Assembly: GCA_021813125.1 (NCBI GenBank)
Contig: JAKALT010000009.1
Span: forward strand, 1-41,303
DNA length: 41,303 nt
Origin: a bacterium
Lineage (GTDB): Bacteria > Patescibacteriota > Microgenomatia > Curtissbacterales > GWA2-41-24
Direction: 5' to 3'
Shown in pieces: positions 8,180-17,614 of this stretch. Position numbers and translations under genes: made by a program. The notes beneath the pieces are model-generated. The model did no database searches. It was not told the origin of the DNA and saw only the letters and a list, made by a program, of their open reading frames with translations. Numbering within the stretch: position 1 is the first letter of the stretch; each line of letters starts with the position of its first letter.

Positions 8180-9238
8180 CTAAAAACCCCTGCTAATTAA
8201 AAACTTTGTCATATCGCTAAAAATGCCATTAACATGATCGCTAAATTTCGCAGATTTTATCTCACTCAACGCTTTTTTCTCAAGTTTTGTCATTGCCCTT
8301 AACGATCCCTCGTAGGCACCGGAGCTTTTTACAATCTGCCTTATCTTTTTCAAGTCTGATAAAGTTGCTATATTGTTTCCCCAAACTTTTGAAATTGTTT
8401 TCTTGTCAATCTTGCTCGCAAGATTTTTGGTTTTAAGCATCAAAAACGTGCTTTTACCCTCTCGCATGTCCGATAGCACAGATTTGCCGACAACATTCTC
8501 TTCACCGAAAATCCCAAGTAAATCATCCTGGAGTTGAAAGGCTTCTCCTGCCGCCAGGCCAAAACTTTCCATGGCCTTGATCTGACTTTCTCTGGCACCC
8601 GCCAAAATACCTCCGCATACCAGAGGTCCTACAACACTATATTTTGCTGTTTTTAAAATATTTACGGCTTTTATATCGGACTCTTTCGGAGTAAGGTATG
8701 AATTAACTACATCGATCCCCTCACCCAAACCCGTGGAGATTATTGTCCCTATAAAATAATTCAAAGCTTTCAATTTCAAATTATTTTCAAAATCTGCTTC
8801 ACAAACTAAAGCCATGGATTCAAATGCCGCGATATCCCCCCAAACAATGGCAATACTTTGCCCGAAATGGTCGCCGTGATCTCCTGCATATTTTTTATGG
8901 ATAGTCGGCTTCCCGCGCCTCACATCAGACCTGTCTATTACATCGTCATGCATCAAAAGAAAACTGTGTGCAACCTCATACGAAAGGCTTACGGGTAAAA
9001 TTTTTTTAATATCTTTGCCTCCAGTTGCCAAATAACCAAGATAAACCAAAAACCCCCTCAGTTTCTTGCCTGCTTCCATAAACTCTTCAAGATCATTCCA
9101 AAAATCCCAGGAAACCTTAAATCCTTTTGCAAGCTTCTTCTTTTCTAAGAAGTATTTATCTTTATACGGTTCATAAAGATCCAAAAACTTTCTATTTTCA
9201 AACTCAAAAGAATTTTTAGATTGTGAAAGCGAATTCAT
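8180..9238 (-). CDS. Polyprenyl (geranylgeranyl/farnesyl-type) diphosphate synthase
   Basis: First Asp-rich motif LLMHDDVIDRSDVRRGKPTIH; second LQDDLLGIFG. Confidence 0.93.
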   Translation of the reverse strand: MNSLSQSKNSFEFENRKFLDLYEPYKDKYFLEKKKLAKGFKVSWDFWNDLEEFMEAGKKLRGFLVYLGYLATGGKDIKKILPVSLSYEVAHSFLLMHDDVIDRSDVRRGKPTIHKKYAGDHGDHFGQSIAIVWGDIAAFESMALVCEADFENNLKLKALNYFIGTIISTGLGEGIDVVNSYLTPKESDIKAVNILKTAKYSVVGPLVCGGILAGARESQIKAMESFGLAAGEAFQLQDDLLGIFGEENVVGKSVLSDMREGKSTFLMLKTKNLASKIDKKTISKVWGNNIATLSDLKKIRQIVKSSGAYEGSLRAMTKLEKKALSEIKSAKFSDHVNGIFSDMTKFLISRGF

Positions 9239-10237
9239 TTACCTTTGTGAAGCTACTCTATGTTTTTCAACCCACTCCACACCCTTTTTGCTTTGGCGCG
9301 CCAAAGCCACTAAATCATCCGGCAGTGGAAATTTGATCTCCTCTTTCATAATATTCATGTTCTCAATCGGAGCATTTGGATATTGTTTCTTGAAAAAATC
9401 CACCATATTGTCTATTAAATACTCGGGCGCAGATGCTCCAGACGTAATTCCTAACGTTTTGGCGCCATCTAGCCACTTGATATCGACTCCAGTTTCATCA
9501 TCTACCAAATACGCCCTGGCACCTTCTTCTTTGGAAACATCCTTAAGTCTTTGCGAGTTTGAACTCGTTTGCGACCCGATAACCAAAACTACATCGCATT
9601 TTTTGGCAAGGGTACGCGCCGCTGCCTGCCTGTTTGTTGTGGCATAGCATATATCGGAAGATGGCGGCGTCAAAATATCCGGAAAGCGTTTCCTCAAAGC
9701 CTTTATTGTCTCGGAAACGTCCGGGATCGAAAGTGTAGTCTGGTTTAAATGGACCAGTTTTTTGCCCTTGGGGACTTTTATTTTAGAAACCTCGTCTGCA
9801 TGCTCAATCAGAGTATACGTACCTTCAGGAATTTCACCAAAAACCCCAGCTGGCTCCGGATGGCCACGATGGCCCACATAGACAATAAAATAACCCTCGT
9901 TTGCATAACGTCTCGCCTCCAGATGCACTTTTGTCACAAGTGGACAAGTTGCATCAATCACCTTATGTCCTCTCGCTTTGGCTTCTTCCTTTAGCTTTGG
10001 GTCGGTCCCGTGGGCGCTAAAAATCAAAACGGAATTTACTGGCACTTCATCCAAATCCTCAACAAACCTCGCACCTTTTTTTTCAAGGTCGGAAACTACA
10101 TGCATATTGTGGACAATTGCATGTTTTACATAAACAGGCGGCCCAAAAATATCAAGCGCTACCTCAACGACATCAATCGCCCTGTCCACCCCTGCACAGA
10201 AACCTCTTGGCCTTGCCAAAATTATCTTGGAAATCAT
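9239..10237 (-). CDS. ispH: 4-hydroxy-3-methylbut-2-enyl diphosphate reductase
   Basis: ARPRGFCAGVDRAIDVVE, IFSAHG, DATCPLVTKVH, TSGASAPEYLID. Confidence 0.97.
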   Translation of the reverse strand: MISKIILARPRGFCAGVDRAIDVVEVALDIFGPPVYVKHAIVHNMHVVSDLEKKGARFVEDLDEVPVNSVLIFSAHGTDPKLKEEAKARGHKVIDATCPLVTKVHLEARRYANEGYFIVYVGHRGHPEPAGVFGEIPEGTYTLIEHADEVSKIKVPKGKKLVHLNQTTLSIPDVSETIKALRKRFPDILTPPSSDICYATTNRQAAARTLAKKCDVVLVIGSQTSSNSQRLKDVSKEEGARAYLVDDETGVDIKWLDGAKTLGITSGASAPEYLIDNMVDFFKKQYPNAPIENMNIMKEEIKFPLPDDLVALARQSKKGVEWVEKHRVASQR

Positions 10238-11340
10238 ATATGAAGCTTTTTTACTTCCCCCTTGTAACCTTTTTCAACAAGCATCTTTTTTATTTCCCCG
10301 ACAAAAGCGGGCAAAAGCTCAGCCTCTTTGTAAGTTGAAACCAGCCTACCCTTTTTAAAAATTGCCCCCTGTCCGCGGCCGCCGCAAACACCGATATCTG
10401 CAAAACTGGCCTCCCCCGGCCCGTTTACAACGCACCCCATAACAGCCACTTTTAAAGGTGCATCCAAAACCGAAACAATCGATTCCACTTTTTTGGCAAG
10501 CTCAATAAGATTAATTTCTGTCCGTCCACAAGTTGGACAGGCAATAATATCAACCCCTTTTTGGCGCAGCCCCAAAGATTTCAAAATTTCCCAGCCGACC
10601 TTAACCTGCTCTTTGGGATCATCAGCTATAGAAACCCGGATTGTGTCCCCTACCCCCTCGGAAAGAATTGACCCTATTCCTACCGCCGACTTAACCGTTC
10701 CACTCCAAAGTGTTCCGGCTTCGGTTATTCCAACATGCAAAGGGTAGTTAAACCGCTTGGCAAAAAGCATATACGCTTCCCGTGCCAAAACGGGATTATC
10801 TCCCTTTAGCGAGACCACAATGTCGTTGAATTTCAAATCTTCCAGGATCTTTACATGTCTTGTAGCCGACTCCACCATCACACGCGGCACACCATACTTC
10901 CCGTACTTGGCAAAAAGATCCTTTTCCAAAGAACCCATGTTAACCCCAATCCGAATCGGAATATTTTTACGCTTACAGGCCAAAACCACTTCTTTTACCC
11001 TGTCTGCACCTCCAATATTTCCCGGGTTAATACGCACCTTGTCGACACCCTGTTTTATTGCCTCCAGGGCTAACTGATACTGGAAATGGATATCAACAAT
11101 AAGCGGGATATTAATCTGCCGTTTGATTGGCCCCAAAGCTTTTGCACTGTCCATATCCGGCGCAGTTACCCTAATAATTTCGCATCCGGCCTTCTCAAGC
11201 TCCCTGATTTGTGCAACAGTCGCTTTAACATCGGGAGTTTTGGTCTGCGTCATTGACTGTACCCGCACAGGGTTTCCACCGCCAATCGTCAGTTTGCCGA
11301 TCTTAACCGGTCTAGTTTGTTCCCGCTTGTACATAGTCAA
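10234..11340 (-). CDS. ispG: 4-hydroxy-3-methylbut-2-en-1-yl diphosphate synthase
   Basis: VRVQSMTQTKTPDV, IPLIVDIHF, CPTCGRTEINL, VMGCVVNGPGEA. Confidence 0.97.
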   Translation of the reverse strand: MTMYKREQTRPVKIGKLTIGGGNPVRVQSMTQTKTPDVKATVAQIRELEKAGCEIIRVTAPDMDSAKALGPIKRQINIPLIVDIHFQYQLALEAIKQGVDKVRINPGNIGGADRVKEVVLACKRKNIPIRIGVNMGSLEKDLFAKYGKYGVPRVMVESATRHVKILEDLKFNDIVVSLKGDNPVLAREAYMLFAKRFNYPLHVGITEAGTLWSGTVKSAVGIGSILSEGVGDTIRVSIADDPKEQVKVGWEILKSLGLRQKGVDIIACPTCGRTEINLIELAKKVESIVSVLDAPLKVAVMGCVVNGPGEASFADIGVCGGRGQGAIFKKGRLVSTYKEAELLPAFVGEIKKMLVEKGYKGEVKKLHI

Positions 11341-12215
11341 AATTTTGTTTTGGAAACTAAAACCTTTCTATATTTTGGATTCCGCTCTAAGATTTTTGCC
11401 GCTTGCTTTGCCTTAATTTGGCTTTCAAAAAAACCTACAACCGAAAGCCCGGCGCCAGCCATGATTTTACCAGATGCGCCCGCTTCTGCCAAATCCGATA
11501 TAGCCTCCAAAATAACCGGAAAATGCCCTAAAACCGAGCTTTCAAAATCGTTAAATAAATTAGCCAGAATAACTTTCTTGTCATTTTTGGCAATTGCAGC
11601 CTTTAATTTTTGAAATTTTCCCAGTTGGCTACCAATCCCCACTTTATTTAGGTGATCATATATCCAAGCGGTCGAAGGTTTTTCCTCCTCCGGCACAACA
11701 ACAACAATCCAAAAAGACAAATCGGATTTTAGAGGTTTAATTTGATAATCACGTCCAACACTTTTTACCTCTGCTAGTCCCCCAAAAAGGCTAAAGTAAA
11801 AATCCTTCCCTAACTTTTTGGAAAATTCCAAGAGGTCTGTTTCAGAAGGCTCAATACCCCAAAGTTTACAAAGTCCCCAAATTGTTGCCGCCCCGTCACT
11901 GCTTCCTCCACCAAACCCGGCTTTTACAGGTATTCTCTTTTTTAAAATGATTTTTGCCCCAAGATTCTGGTTTTTAACCGACTCCCTCAAAAGCAAAGCC
12001 GCCCGATAAATGAAATTTTCCTCACCCCTAGGAACCGCCGGATCATCACAAACAATTTCGATACTCCCTTTTTTATCCTCAAATATAAGCTCATCAGAAA
12101 TATCCAACTGGCAATCTATATATGAAACAGGAAAAAGACCGTCTTTAGACTTATTTGGGTTAATATGAATTCCCAAATCGAGCTTGGCAAATGCTTTTTT
12201 GGTTATTTTCGACAC
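11337..12215 (-). CDS. ispE: 4-diphosphocytidyl-2-C-methyl-D-erythritol kinase
   Basis: GHMP kinase motif IPVKAGFGGGSSDGAATIWGL; position in MEP operon. Confidence 0.92.
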   Translation of the reverse strand: MSKITKKAFAKLDLGIHINPNKSKDGLFPVSYIDCQLDISDELIFEDKKGSIEIVCDDPAVPRGEENFIYRAALLLRESVKNQNLGAKIILKKRIPVKAGFGGGSSDGAATIWGLCKLWGIEPSETDLLEFSKKLGKDFYFSLFGGLAEVKSVGRDYQIKPLKSDLSFWIVVVVPEEEKPSTAWIYDHLNKVGIGSQLGKFQKLKAAIAKNDKKVILANLFNDFESSVLGHFPVILEAISDLAEAGASGKIMAGAGLSVVGFFESQIKAKQAAKILERNPKYRKVLVSKTKF

Positions 12216-12703
12216 AGTAAAACCTGAGAGATGGATTGAATTCCCAAACCTTTGCCAAAAGCAGTCAGGTCCTCACCGGATGTAAAAGTTATTCCAACAG
12301 CGTCACCATCAATACCCAAAATACCCGCAATTACTTGCTTCATTTTTTTGATTGTATCCAAATCGACAAAAGGTTTCTTAGCCTCTACCGCAACAGAGGC
12401 ATTTACAACCTGATAATTTTTTCTACCTGATTCCTTCACTATGTGTTTCAGATATTCCTTGCTGTCCGAAACACCTTGCCTGCACATCGAATCCGACCAG
12501 ATAGAAAGCGAGTCGCCGCCTATTGCGGAAGAAATTGCATTGCAAAGGCTGTGTAATATCACATCTGCGTCTGATTTTCCCTCAAGGCCACCGCTTTTTG
12601 AAACCTCTACTCCACTGAGCATTAAAGGCTTCTTGGATTTTGAAAAACCATGTGAATCTACTCCAATACCAACTCTAAAACCGCTATTCATAATTTTTTG
12701 CAA
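12203..12703 (-). CDS. ispF: 2-C-methyl-D-erythritol 2,4-cyclodiphosphate synthase (divergent)
   Basis: GVDSHGF (D-x-H), SDADVILHSLCNAI, FTSGEDLTAFGKGLGI. Confidence 0.9.
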   Translation of the reverse strand: MQKIMNSGFRVGIGVDSHGFSKSKKPLMLSGVEVSKSGGLEGKSDADVILHSLCNAISSAIGGDSLSIWSDSMCRQGVSDSKEYLKHIVKESGRKNYQVVNASVAVEAKKPFVDLDTIKKMKQVIAGILGIDGDAVGITFTSGEDLTAFGKGLGIQSISQVLLCRK

Positions 12704-13388
12704 ATGTTTTTAAGATCTGGCCAGCTACCGTCAAATCTTCAACAAAAGTTATCTTCATATTAACATTTGAGCAAGGTACAATCTTAGGCTTTATTCCTGC
12801 TCTTTCCAAAAGCTGGGCATCGTCTGTCCCGGTAAACTTTTGCCTGTGTGCTTTTGCAAAGGCTTTCCATAAATTGGCAAAAGTCGCAACCTGTGGAGTT
12901 TGCGCATACCAGGATAACTCTCGAAGCGGTGTTTGCAGAACAAAACCCCGCTTATTGGAAATCTTAACCGTATCCCTGGCCGGCTGCGCCAGAAGTGCCG
13001 CCCCAAATCGCCCGGCCTCGGCAAAAACCTGCTTTATTTCGGCTTTTGCCACAAAAGGGTTCGCAGCATTATGCACACCTACTAAATCGGTCTTTTTTGT
13101 CTTGCCTTTGATATTTTTTAAGACTTCATATGAAGAATCCTGTCTTGTTGCCAAAGATGCAACATAATCCTTGACCTTAGAAAAACCATATTTTTTGCAA
13201 ATCGCCCGGATCTTGGAAATATCAGAAGCAGCAGCAGAAATAATAATCTCATCGACAGATTTGCTTTTCTCAAAAGCCAAAACAGTCCAGTAAATTAGAG
13301 GTTTGCCGCCTATTTTGGCAAAAATCTTGTTGTAGCCCAAACCCATTCGTTTTCCACCACCGCCGGCTACAATTATTAAATAATTCAT
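12684..13388 (-). CDS. ispD: 2-C-methyl-D-erythritol 4-phosphate cytidylyltransferase
   Basis: IIVAGGGGKRMGLGYNKIFAKIGGKPLIYWTV; GTDDAQLLERAG; VNMKITFVEDL. Confidence 0.94.
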   Translation of the reverse strand: MNYLIIVAGGGGKRMGLGYNKIFAKIGGKPLIYWTVLAFEKSKSVDEIIISAAASDISKIRAICKKYGFSKVKDYVASLATRQDSSYEVLKNIKGKTKKTDLVGVHNAANPFVAKAEIKQVFAEAGRFGAALLAQPARDTVKISNKRGFVLQTPLRELSWYAQTPQVATFANLWKAFAKAHRQKFTGTDDAQLLERAGIKPKIVPCSNVNMKITFVEDLTVAGQILKTFAKNYE

Positions 13389-14540
13389 TTATTTGGAGAA
13401 TTTGATAACATTTTGAGTTGCTTTATCCCGTGCCCATGCATCAATAACCAAAAGTTCATCAAGGTTTTTATATTTTCTCGATTTTTGAGCACCGAGCGTT
13501 GCTTCTACAACATCGGCAATACTTAGAAAAGGCAGCTTTCCCGCAAGAAACGCTTCTACCGCTACATCGTTAGCCGCTGTCAAAACAGCCGGTGTGCTGC
13601 CGCCTTTTGAAATCGCCTTAAATGCTAAATCCAAACATTTAAAAGTCTTCAAATCCGGTTCGTCAAAAGTTAAATCCCGCCTATCAAAAAACGAGAATCT
13701 TCTGAAATTATTTTTTAACCTCTCGCCAGGATAAAAAAGCGCGTACTGGATCGGAAGCCGCATGTCCGAAGCCCCCATCTGGGCAATTATCGAACCGTCC
13801 ACAAACTCAACTGCCGAATGGATAATGCTTTGCGGATGCACAACCACCTGAATTTTGGAAAGAGGCACCCCAAAAAGCCACATCGCCTCAATGACCTCAA
13901 AACCTTTATTCATCAAAGTCGCACTGTCTATCGTGATTTTCTGGCCCATTTTCCAGGTTGGGTGTGCCAGAGCCTGGGCGGGAGTAATCTTTTTGAGGTC
14001 TTTGGCCTTTTTACCCTTAAAAGGCCCGCCGGAAGCGGTCAATATAATCCGTTTCACTTCCTTTTCGCCTCTCCCTAGAAGACATTGAAATATCGCCGAG
14101 TGTTCCGAATCAATTGGAATTAGGGAAACTTTGTTTTTTGTAGCTTCAGTTGTAACCAGCTCCCCCGCCGCAACCAACACTTCTTTGGTAGCCAGAGCAA
14201 CTGTTTTTTTGGCCTTTATTGCCGCAAGAGTCGGAGCGATTCCGGCAAGCCCAGGGGTCGCAATAACGACTTTTTCAACATTTTTTAGAGTCGCAACTTC
14301 AATATTACCCTTGTCTCCAAATCCAACCTGTACGTTGCTGATATTCTTAAAAGCTTTCTTATCCTTTTCTCTTTTAACAGAAACAAGTTTCGGCCGGTAT
14401 TTTTTTATCTGCTTCCTTAAAAGATCAGTATTGTTCCCGGCAGAAAGCCCCAAAACTTTTAGTTTTTTAGGGTGCTGGGAAGCCACTTCCAATGTCTGCG
14501 TTCCAATCGACCCTGTTGAACCTAAAACTGAAATATTCAT
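13389..14540 (-). CDS. dxr: 1-deoxy-D-xylulose 5-phosphate reductoisomerase
   Basis: MNISVLGSTGSIGTQTLEV; PIDSEHSAIFQCL; ASGGPFKG; HPTWKMGQKITIDSATLMNKGFE. ORF track extends to 14597 but the internal Met at 14540 fits the family start. Confidence 0.96.
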   Translation of the reverse strand: MNISVLGSTGSIGTQTLEVASQHPKKLKVLGLSAGNNTDLLRKQIKKYRPKLVSVKREKDKKAFKNISNVQVGFGDKGNIEVATLKNVEKVVIATPGLAGIAPTLAAIKAKKTVALATKEVLVAAGELVTTEATKNKVSLIPIDSEHSAIFQCLLGRGEKEVKRIILTASGGPFKGKKAKDLKKITPAQALAHPTWKMGQKITIDSATLMNKGFEVIEAMWLFGVPLSKIQVVVHPQSIIHSAVEFVDGSIIAQMGASDMRLPIQYALFYPGERLKNNFRRFSFFDRRDLTFDEPDLKTFKCLDLAFKAISKGGSTPAVLTAANDVAVEAFLAGKLPFLSIADVVEATLGAQKSRKYKNLDELLVIDAWARDKATQNVIKFSK

Positions 14541-14613
14541 TTTCGGCTTGCATAGTCTATCAAACCTGGCATCTGCTTGCAAAACACCCAAGCCCAAAGT
14601 AAACTACGTCCTC

Positions 14614-15392
14614 ATGAAAGAAATACGCCACAGCTCAAAAGAAGTAGACAATCCAGCTCAATCAATTGCCCTTTTTGATGTCGATGACACTCTCATAGCG
14701 GGATATACAGTTTTTCCCTTTATAGAAATGCTCCCAAACAAGGCATCGTTGATAGAACTGTTTCGATGGCTTTAGAAGAAGATCGGCTGAGGCTCCACAA
14801 CAAACTGACTTCCTACCAACAATTTGCAGATGACGTTGTAGCCCATTACTGCCAAGGTCTAGAAGACAAATCACAAAAAGATATCGAAGCGGCCGGAAAA
14901 ATGTTTCTGGCACATATCCAAGTAAGAATGCTTCATGAGTTTTCTCCAAAGCTGGTGGAAATGCTAAACGAGCATGCACACACAATTGCAATTTCAGGTT
15001 CGCCTGTAGAAATATTGCAGCCGCTTGCAGATCATCTGGGGATAAAAGAAGTTAAAGGCCTTGAAGCAGAAATTATAAACGGTCGTTACACAGGAAGAGT
15101 TAAAACAAATACGGCAATCAGAAGTGAAAAAGAGAAAGTTATTGCTGCTATTGTTATGAGAGGCCATTCTAAACAAACATCTTTTGCCTTCGGAGACAGC
15201 GATAGCGATGTCCCTATCTTGGAGGCAGTCGACAACCCCTTCGCCGTTAATCCAAAACCGGCCTTAAGAGAGTTAGCAACAGCAAACGGATGGCATATTG
15301 TGGACTCTGGAAATATCCTTTCCGAGGTAAGAATAACACTAGAAAAACTCAGTCGTGAACAGAAAAATCGGGGAAATCCTCGTCGAGCCTAA
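14614..15392 (+). pseudogene. HAD-IB family (SerB-like) phosphatase split by an apparent frameshift near 14766-14775
   Basis: First half MKEIRHSSKEVDNPAQSIALFDVDDTLIAGYTVFPFIEMLPNKASLIELFRWL* (14614-14775) and second half 14766-15392 (ISGSPVEILQPLADHLGI...FAFGDSDSDVPILEAVDNPFAVNP) together make one HAD protein. Confidence 0.8.
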
Positions 15393-15615
15393 AATCCACT
15401 TCTATACTTTCCACTTTTGCAAAAGGCGGGCCTTTTTTGCACCAATCAATGAATTTGTTGACCTGACTTTTCTCACCATGTGCCATCGCCTCAACCGAAC
15501 CGTCATTACAGTTTTTAACCCAACCGACCACACCAAACTCTTCGGCCTTAATTTTTGCCGACCTCCTAAAAAATACTCCCTGAACTTTGCCAAAAACCTT
15601 AATATGCGCTCTCAT
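15349..15615 (-). CDS. acyP: Acylphosphatase
   Basis: GKVQGVFFRRSAKIKAEEFGVVGWVKNCNDGSVEAMAHG. Confidence 0.93.
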   Translation of the reverse strand: MRAHIKVFGKVQGVFFRRSAKIKAEEFGVVGWVKNCNDGSVEAMAHGEKSQVNKFIDWCKKGPPFAKVESIEVDFRLDEDFPDFSVHD

Positions 15616-15634
15616 AAATTTTTAAAACCGAAGC

Positions 15635-15733
15635 ACGAATATCGAATTTTCTAAACAATTTTCAAAGGTCTAATTTTCAAATGTTTCAAACATTAAAACC
15701 TATTTCGGATTTCGAACTTAGAATTTCGAATTT
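15635..15733 (-). repeat. Heptanucleotide-period array spanning 3' end of the alkyltransferase ORF and intergenic region
   Basis: Minus strand AAATTCG AAATTCT AAGTTCG AAATCCG AAATAGG ... further degenerate units; supplies the stop codon of the upstream ORF. Confidence 0.7.
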
Positions 15734-16053
15734 ACTTTCCAAATGCATTTGGAAAGGTCTACGTGCATTTCATCAACAAATTTAACCCCTTCCGCCTCTA
15801 ACCTTCTCCTCTGCTCCTTTGCAGCATCAAACGCAAAATTAGGAGCCAGCCTTCCATTTCGATCCACCACCCGATGACATGGAACATCCGCTCTATCGTT
15901 TAAGTGAAGCATCCAGCCGACTTCCCTTGCTCCTTTTGGCTTACCTAAAAGAAACGCAATTTGCCCGTAAGTGGAAACTTTCCCGACAGGAATTTTTTTT
16001 ATCAGGCTATAAACCTCTTGCTTAAAATTGGGATTTGATTTTGTTTTTGACAT
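15718..16053 (-). CDS. MGMT/ATL-family DNA alkyltransferase-domain protein
   Basis: VGKVSTYGQIAFLLGKPKGAREVGWMLHLN...VPCHRVVDRNGRL; internal Met at 16053 more likely than 16086. Confidence 0.9.
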   Translation of the reverse strand: MSKTKSNPNFKQEVYSLIKKIPVGKVSTYGQIAFLLGKPKGAREVGWMLHLNDRADVPCHRVVDRNGRLAPNFAFDAAKEQRRRLEAEGVKFVDEMHVDLSKCIWKVNSKF

Positions 16054-16690
16054 TATTTCCGTGCTTTTTACCCTCAAAAACTGCAAGTTCGACCAAAAGT
16101 TTCAGCCTTGAACGGAAATAAATTACCATCCCTACTGCAAACGCAAACCAAAACACTAAAGTACCCCGCCCAAGCCACTCTTCAATAAGCTGTTTGTTTC
16201 CACCAAGCAAATAACCGCCAATAATCCAAAGGCTCGTCCAAATCAAAGCTGAACAAAAAGAAGCAATAGCAAATTTCCAGTAGGAAAATTTAACAATTCC
16301 CGATGCCAATGCCACCCAAGCCCTGCTCCAGGCGGAAAACCTACCGGCAAAAACGGCCCAAATACCGTGTTTTTTAACAAACGGCTCAACAAGCTTTATC
16401 GGCCTTTTGAAAAGCGGTTTTTGAGCCAATATGTTTCCTGCTTTCCTCCCTAAAAAATAATCAAAGTTGTCACCCAAAAAAGAACCGGCTGCAGCTAGAA
16501 TCACAATAAAAAGAATGCTTTCATTGTGGGTTCTTGCAACATAGCCTGAAAAAAATATTAATGTAACTCCCGGAAAAATAAAGCCTAAAATCACAGAATT
16601 TTCCAAAAACGCCCCAAGCGGGATAATCACGATCCCGTATTTGGAAATCAAAAACTCAACAAAATTTATAAGATCTACAACAGAAGGCAT
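16022..16690 (-). CDS. DedA/SNARE-associated family membrane protein
   Basis: GAFLENSVILGFIFPGVTLIFFSGYVA...GSFLGDNFDYFLGRKAG...GRFSAWSRAWVALASGI. Confidence 0.93.
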   Translation of the reverse strand: MPSVVDLINFVEFLISKYGIVIIPLGAFLENSVILGFIFPGVTLIFFSGYVARTHNESILFIVILAAAGSFLGDNFDYFLGRKAGNILAQKPLFKRPIKLVEPFVKKHGIWAVFAGRFSAWSRAWVALASGIVKFSYWKFAIASFCSALIWTSLWIIGGYLLGGNKQLIEEWLGRGTLVFWFAFAVGMVIYFRSRLKLLVELAVFEGKKHGNNVKNKIKSQF

Positions 16691-16692
16691 AT

Positions 16693-17250
16693 TTAATTAA
16701 ACTTATTCATTGTAGAGTTTAATCCTTCATCTAAATAAGAAGTTATTGCCTCCGTAGAGTTGCTGATGATTTTAGAAAGCTGCTTTTTTTCGGATGCGCT
16801 AAAATCTGAAAGGACGTAATGAGAAACGTCTTCTTTGCTTTTTCCATCTTCCCTGGGCGAGCTTATTCCTACCCTTAGCCTCCCGAACTCCATACCTAAA
16901 TTTTCAATAACCGAATCAATCCCATGATGACCCGCGGAAAGCCCGTTGAAAGCAAGCCTTATTTTGCCAAATGGCAAGTCGATATCATCGTAAACTACTA
17001 AAACGTCGGAGGGGTCAATCTTGTAGTAATCGGAAACCTTTCTAATGGAATCCCCGGATCTATTCATAAAAGTCGAAGGTTTAATAAAAACAGAATCGCC
17101 CCTTTTTATAAAATAACAGGACCAGTCCTGGCTAAACCGCCACGAAAGGCCATTTTCCTTGGCAAAATTATCAACAACCACAAAACCCAAATTATGCCTG
17201 TTCCCCCGGTATTTCGCCCCCGGATTCCCAAGGCCTGCAATAAGCTTCAT
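16693..17250 (-). CDS. pth: Peptidyl-tRNA hydrolase
   Basis: MKLIAGLGNPGAKYRGNRHNLGFVVVDNFA; FMNRSGDSI; VVYDDIDLPFGKIRLAFNGLSAGHHGIDSVIENLG. Confidence 0.97.
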   Translation of the reverse strand: MKLIAGLGNPGAKYRGNRHNLGFVVVDNFAKENGLSWRFSQDWSCYFIKRGDSVFIKPSTFMNRSGDSIRKVSDYYKIDPSDVLVVYDDIDLPFGKIRLAFNGLSAGHHGIDSVIENLGMEFGRLRVGISSPREDGKSKEDVSHYVLSDFSASEKKQLSKIISNSTEAITSYLDEGLNSTMNKFN

Positions 17251-17254
17251 AAAT

Positions 17255-17602
17255 TTATGCTCTAACTTTCTTTTCTACAAACTCGCCTATAACTGGCCAC
17301 TTAATAACTACACCCTGATACGCCTTTATCATTGAAATAACCCATACAACCAAGACCAAAATCACCAGAAGCGGACTCAAAACCGTGTCCAGAAGTGCCA
17401 ATATCCCCTGCCGGAAAAATATGTTAATCAGGATATTTAAAACGTAATAGGAAACAGAAATAATAAACGATTGCATTGCATGGAAGCGGATAAACTTATC
17501 ATCGCGCTCAACCAAAACAATAACCAAAGAAAGAAATATTGCAAAAAACGGAAAATACGAAAGCGCAGCTACCAAATTGCGGTTTGCATCAACTTTTGCC
17601 AT
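17255..17602 (-). CDS. DUF4870/Tic20-like small membrane protein
   Basis: Three to four TM segments; RDDKFIRFHAMQSFIISV. Confidence 0.7.
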   Translation of the reverse strand: MAKVDANRNLVAALSYFPFFAIFLSLVIVLVERDDKFIRFHAMQSFIISVSYYVLNILINIFFRQGILALLDTVLSPLLVILVLVVWVISMIKAYQGVVIKWPVIGEFVEKKVRA

Positions 17603-17614
17603 TTCTCACCTCCT

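Noticed and set aside
9288-9647. 119-aa plus-strand ORF
   Set aside because: Antisense to ispH; shadow ORF.
14131-14613. 5' part of the 214-aa plus-strand ORF
   Set aside because: Antisense to dxr; only the part from ATG 14614 encodes the HAD N-terminus.
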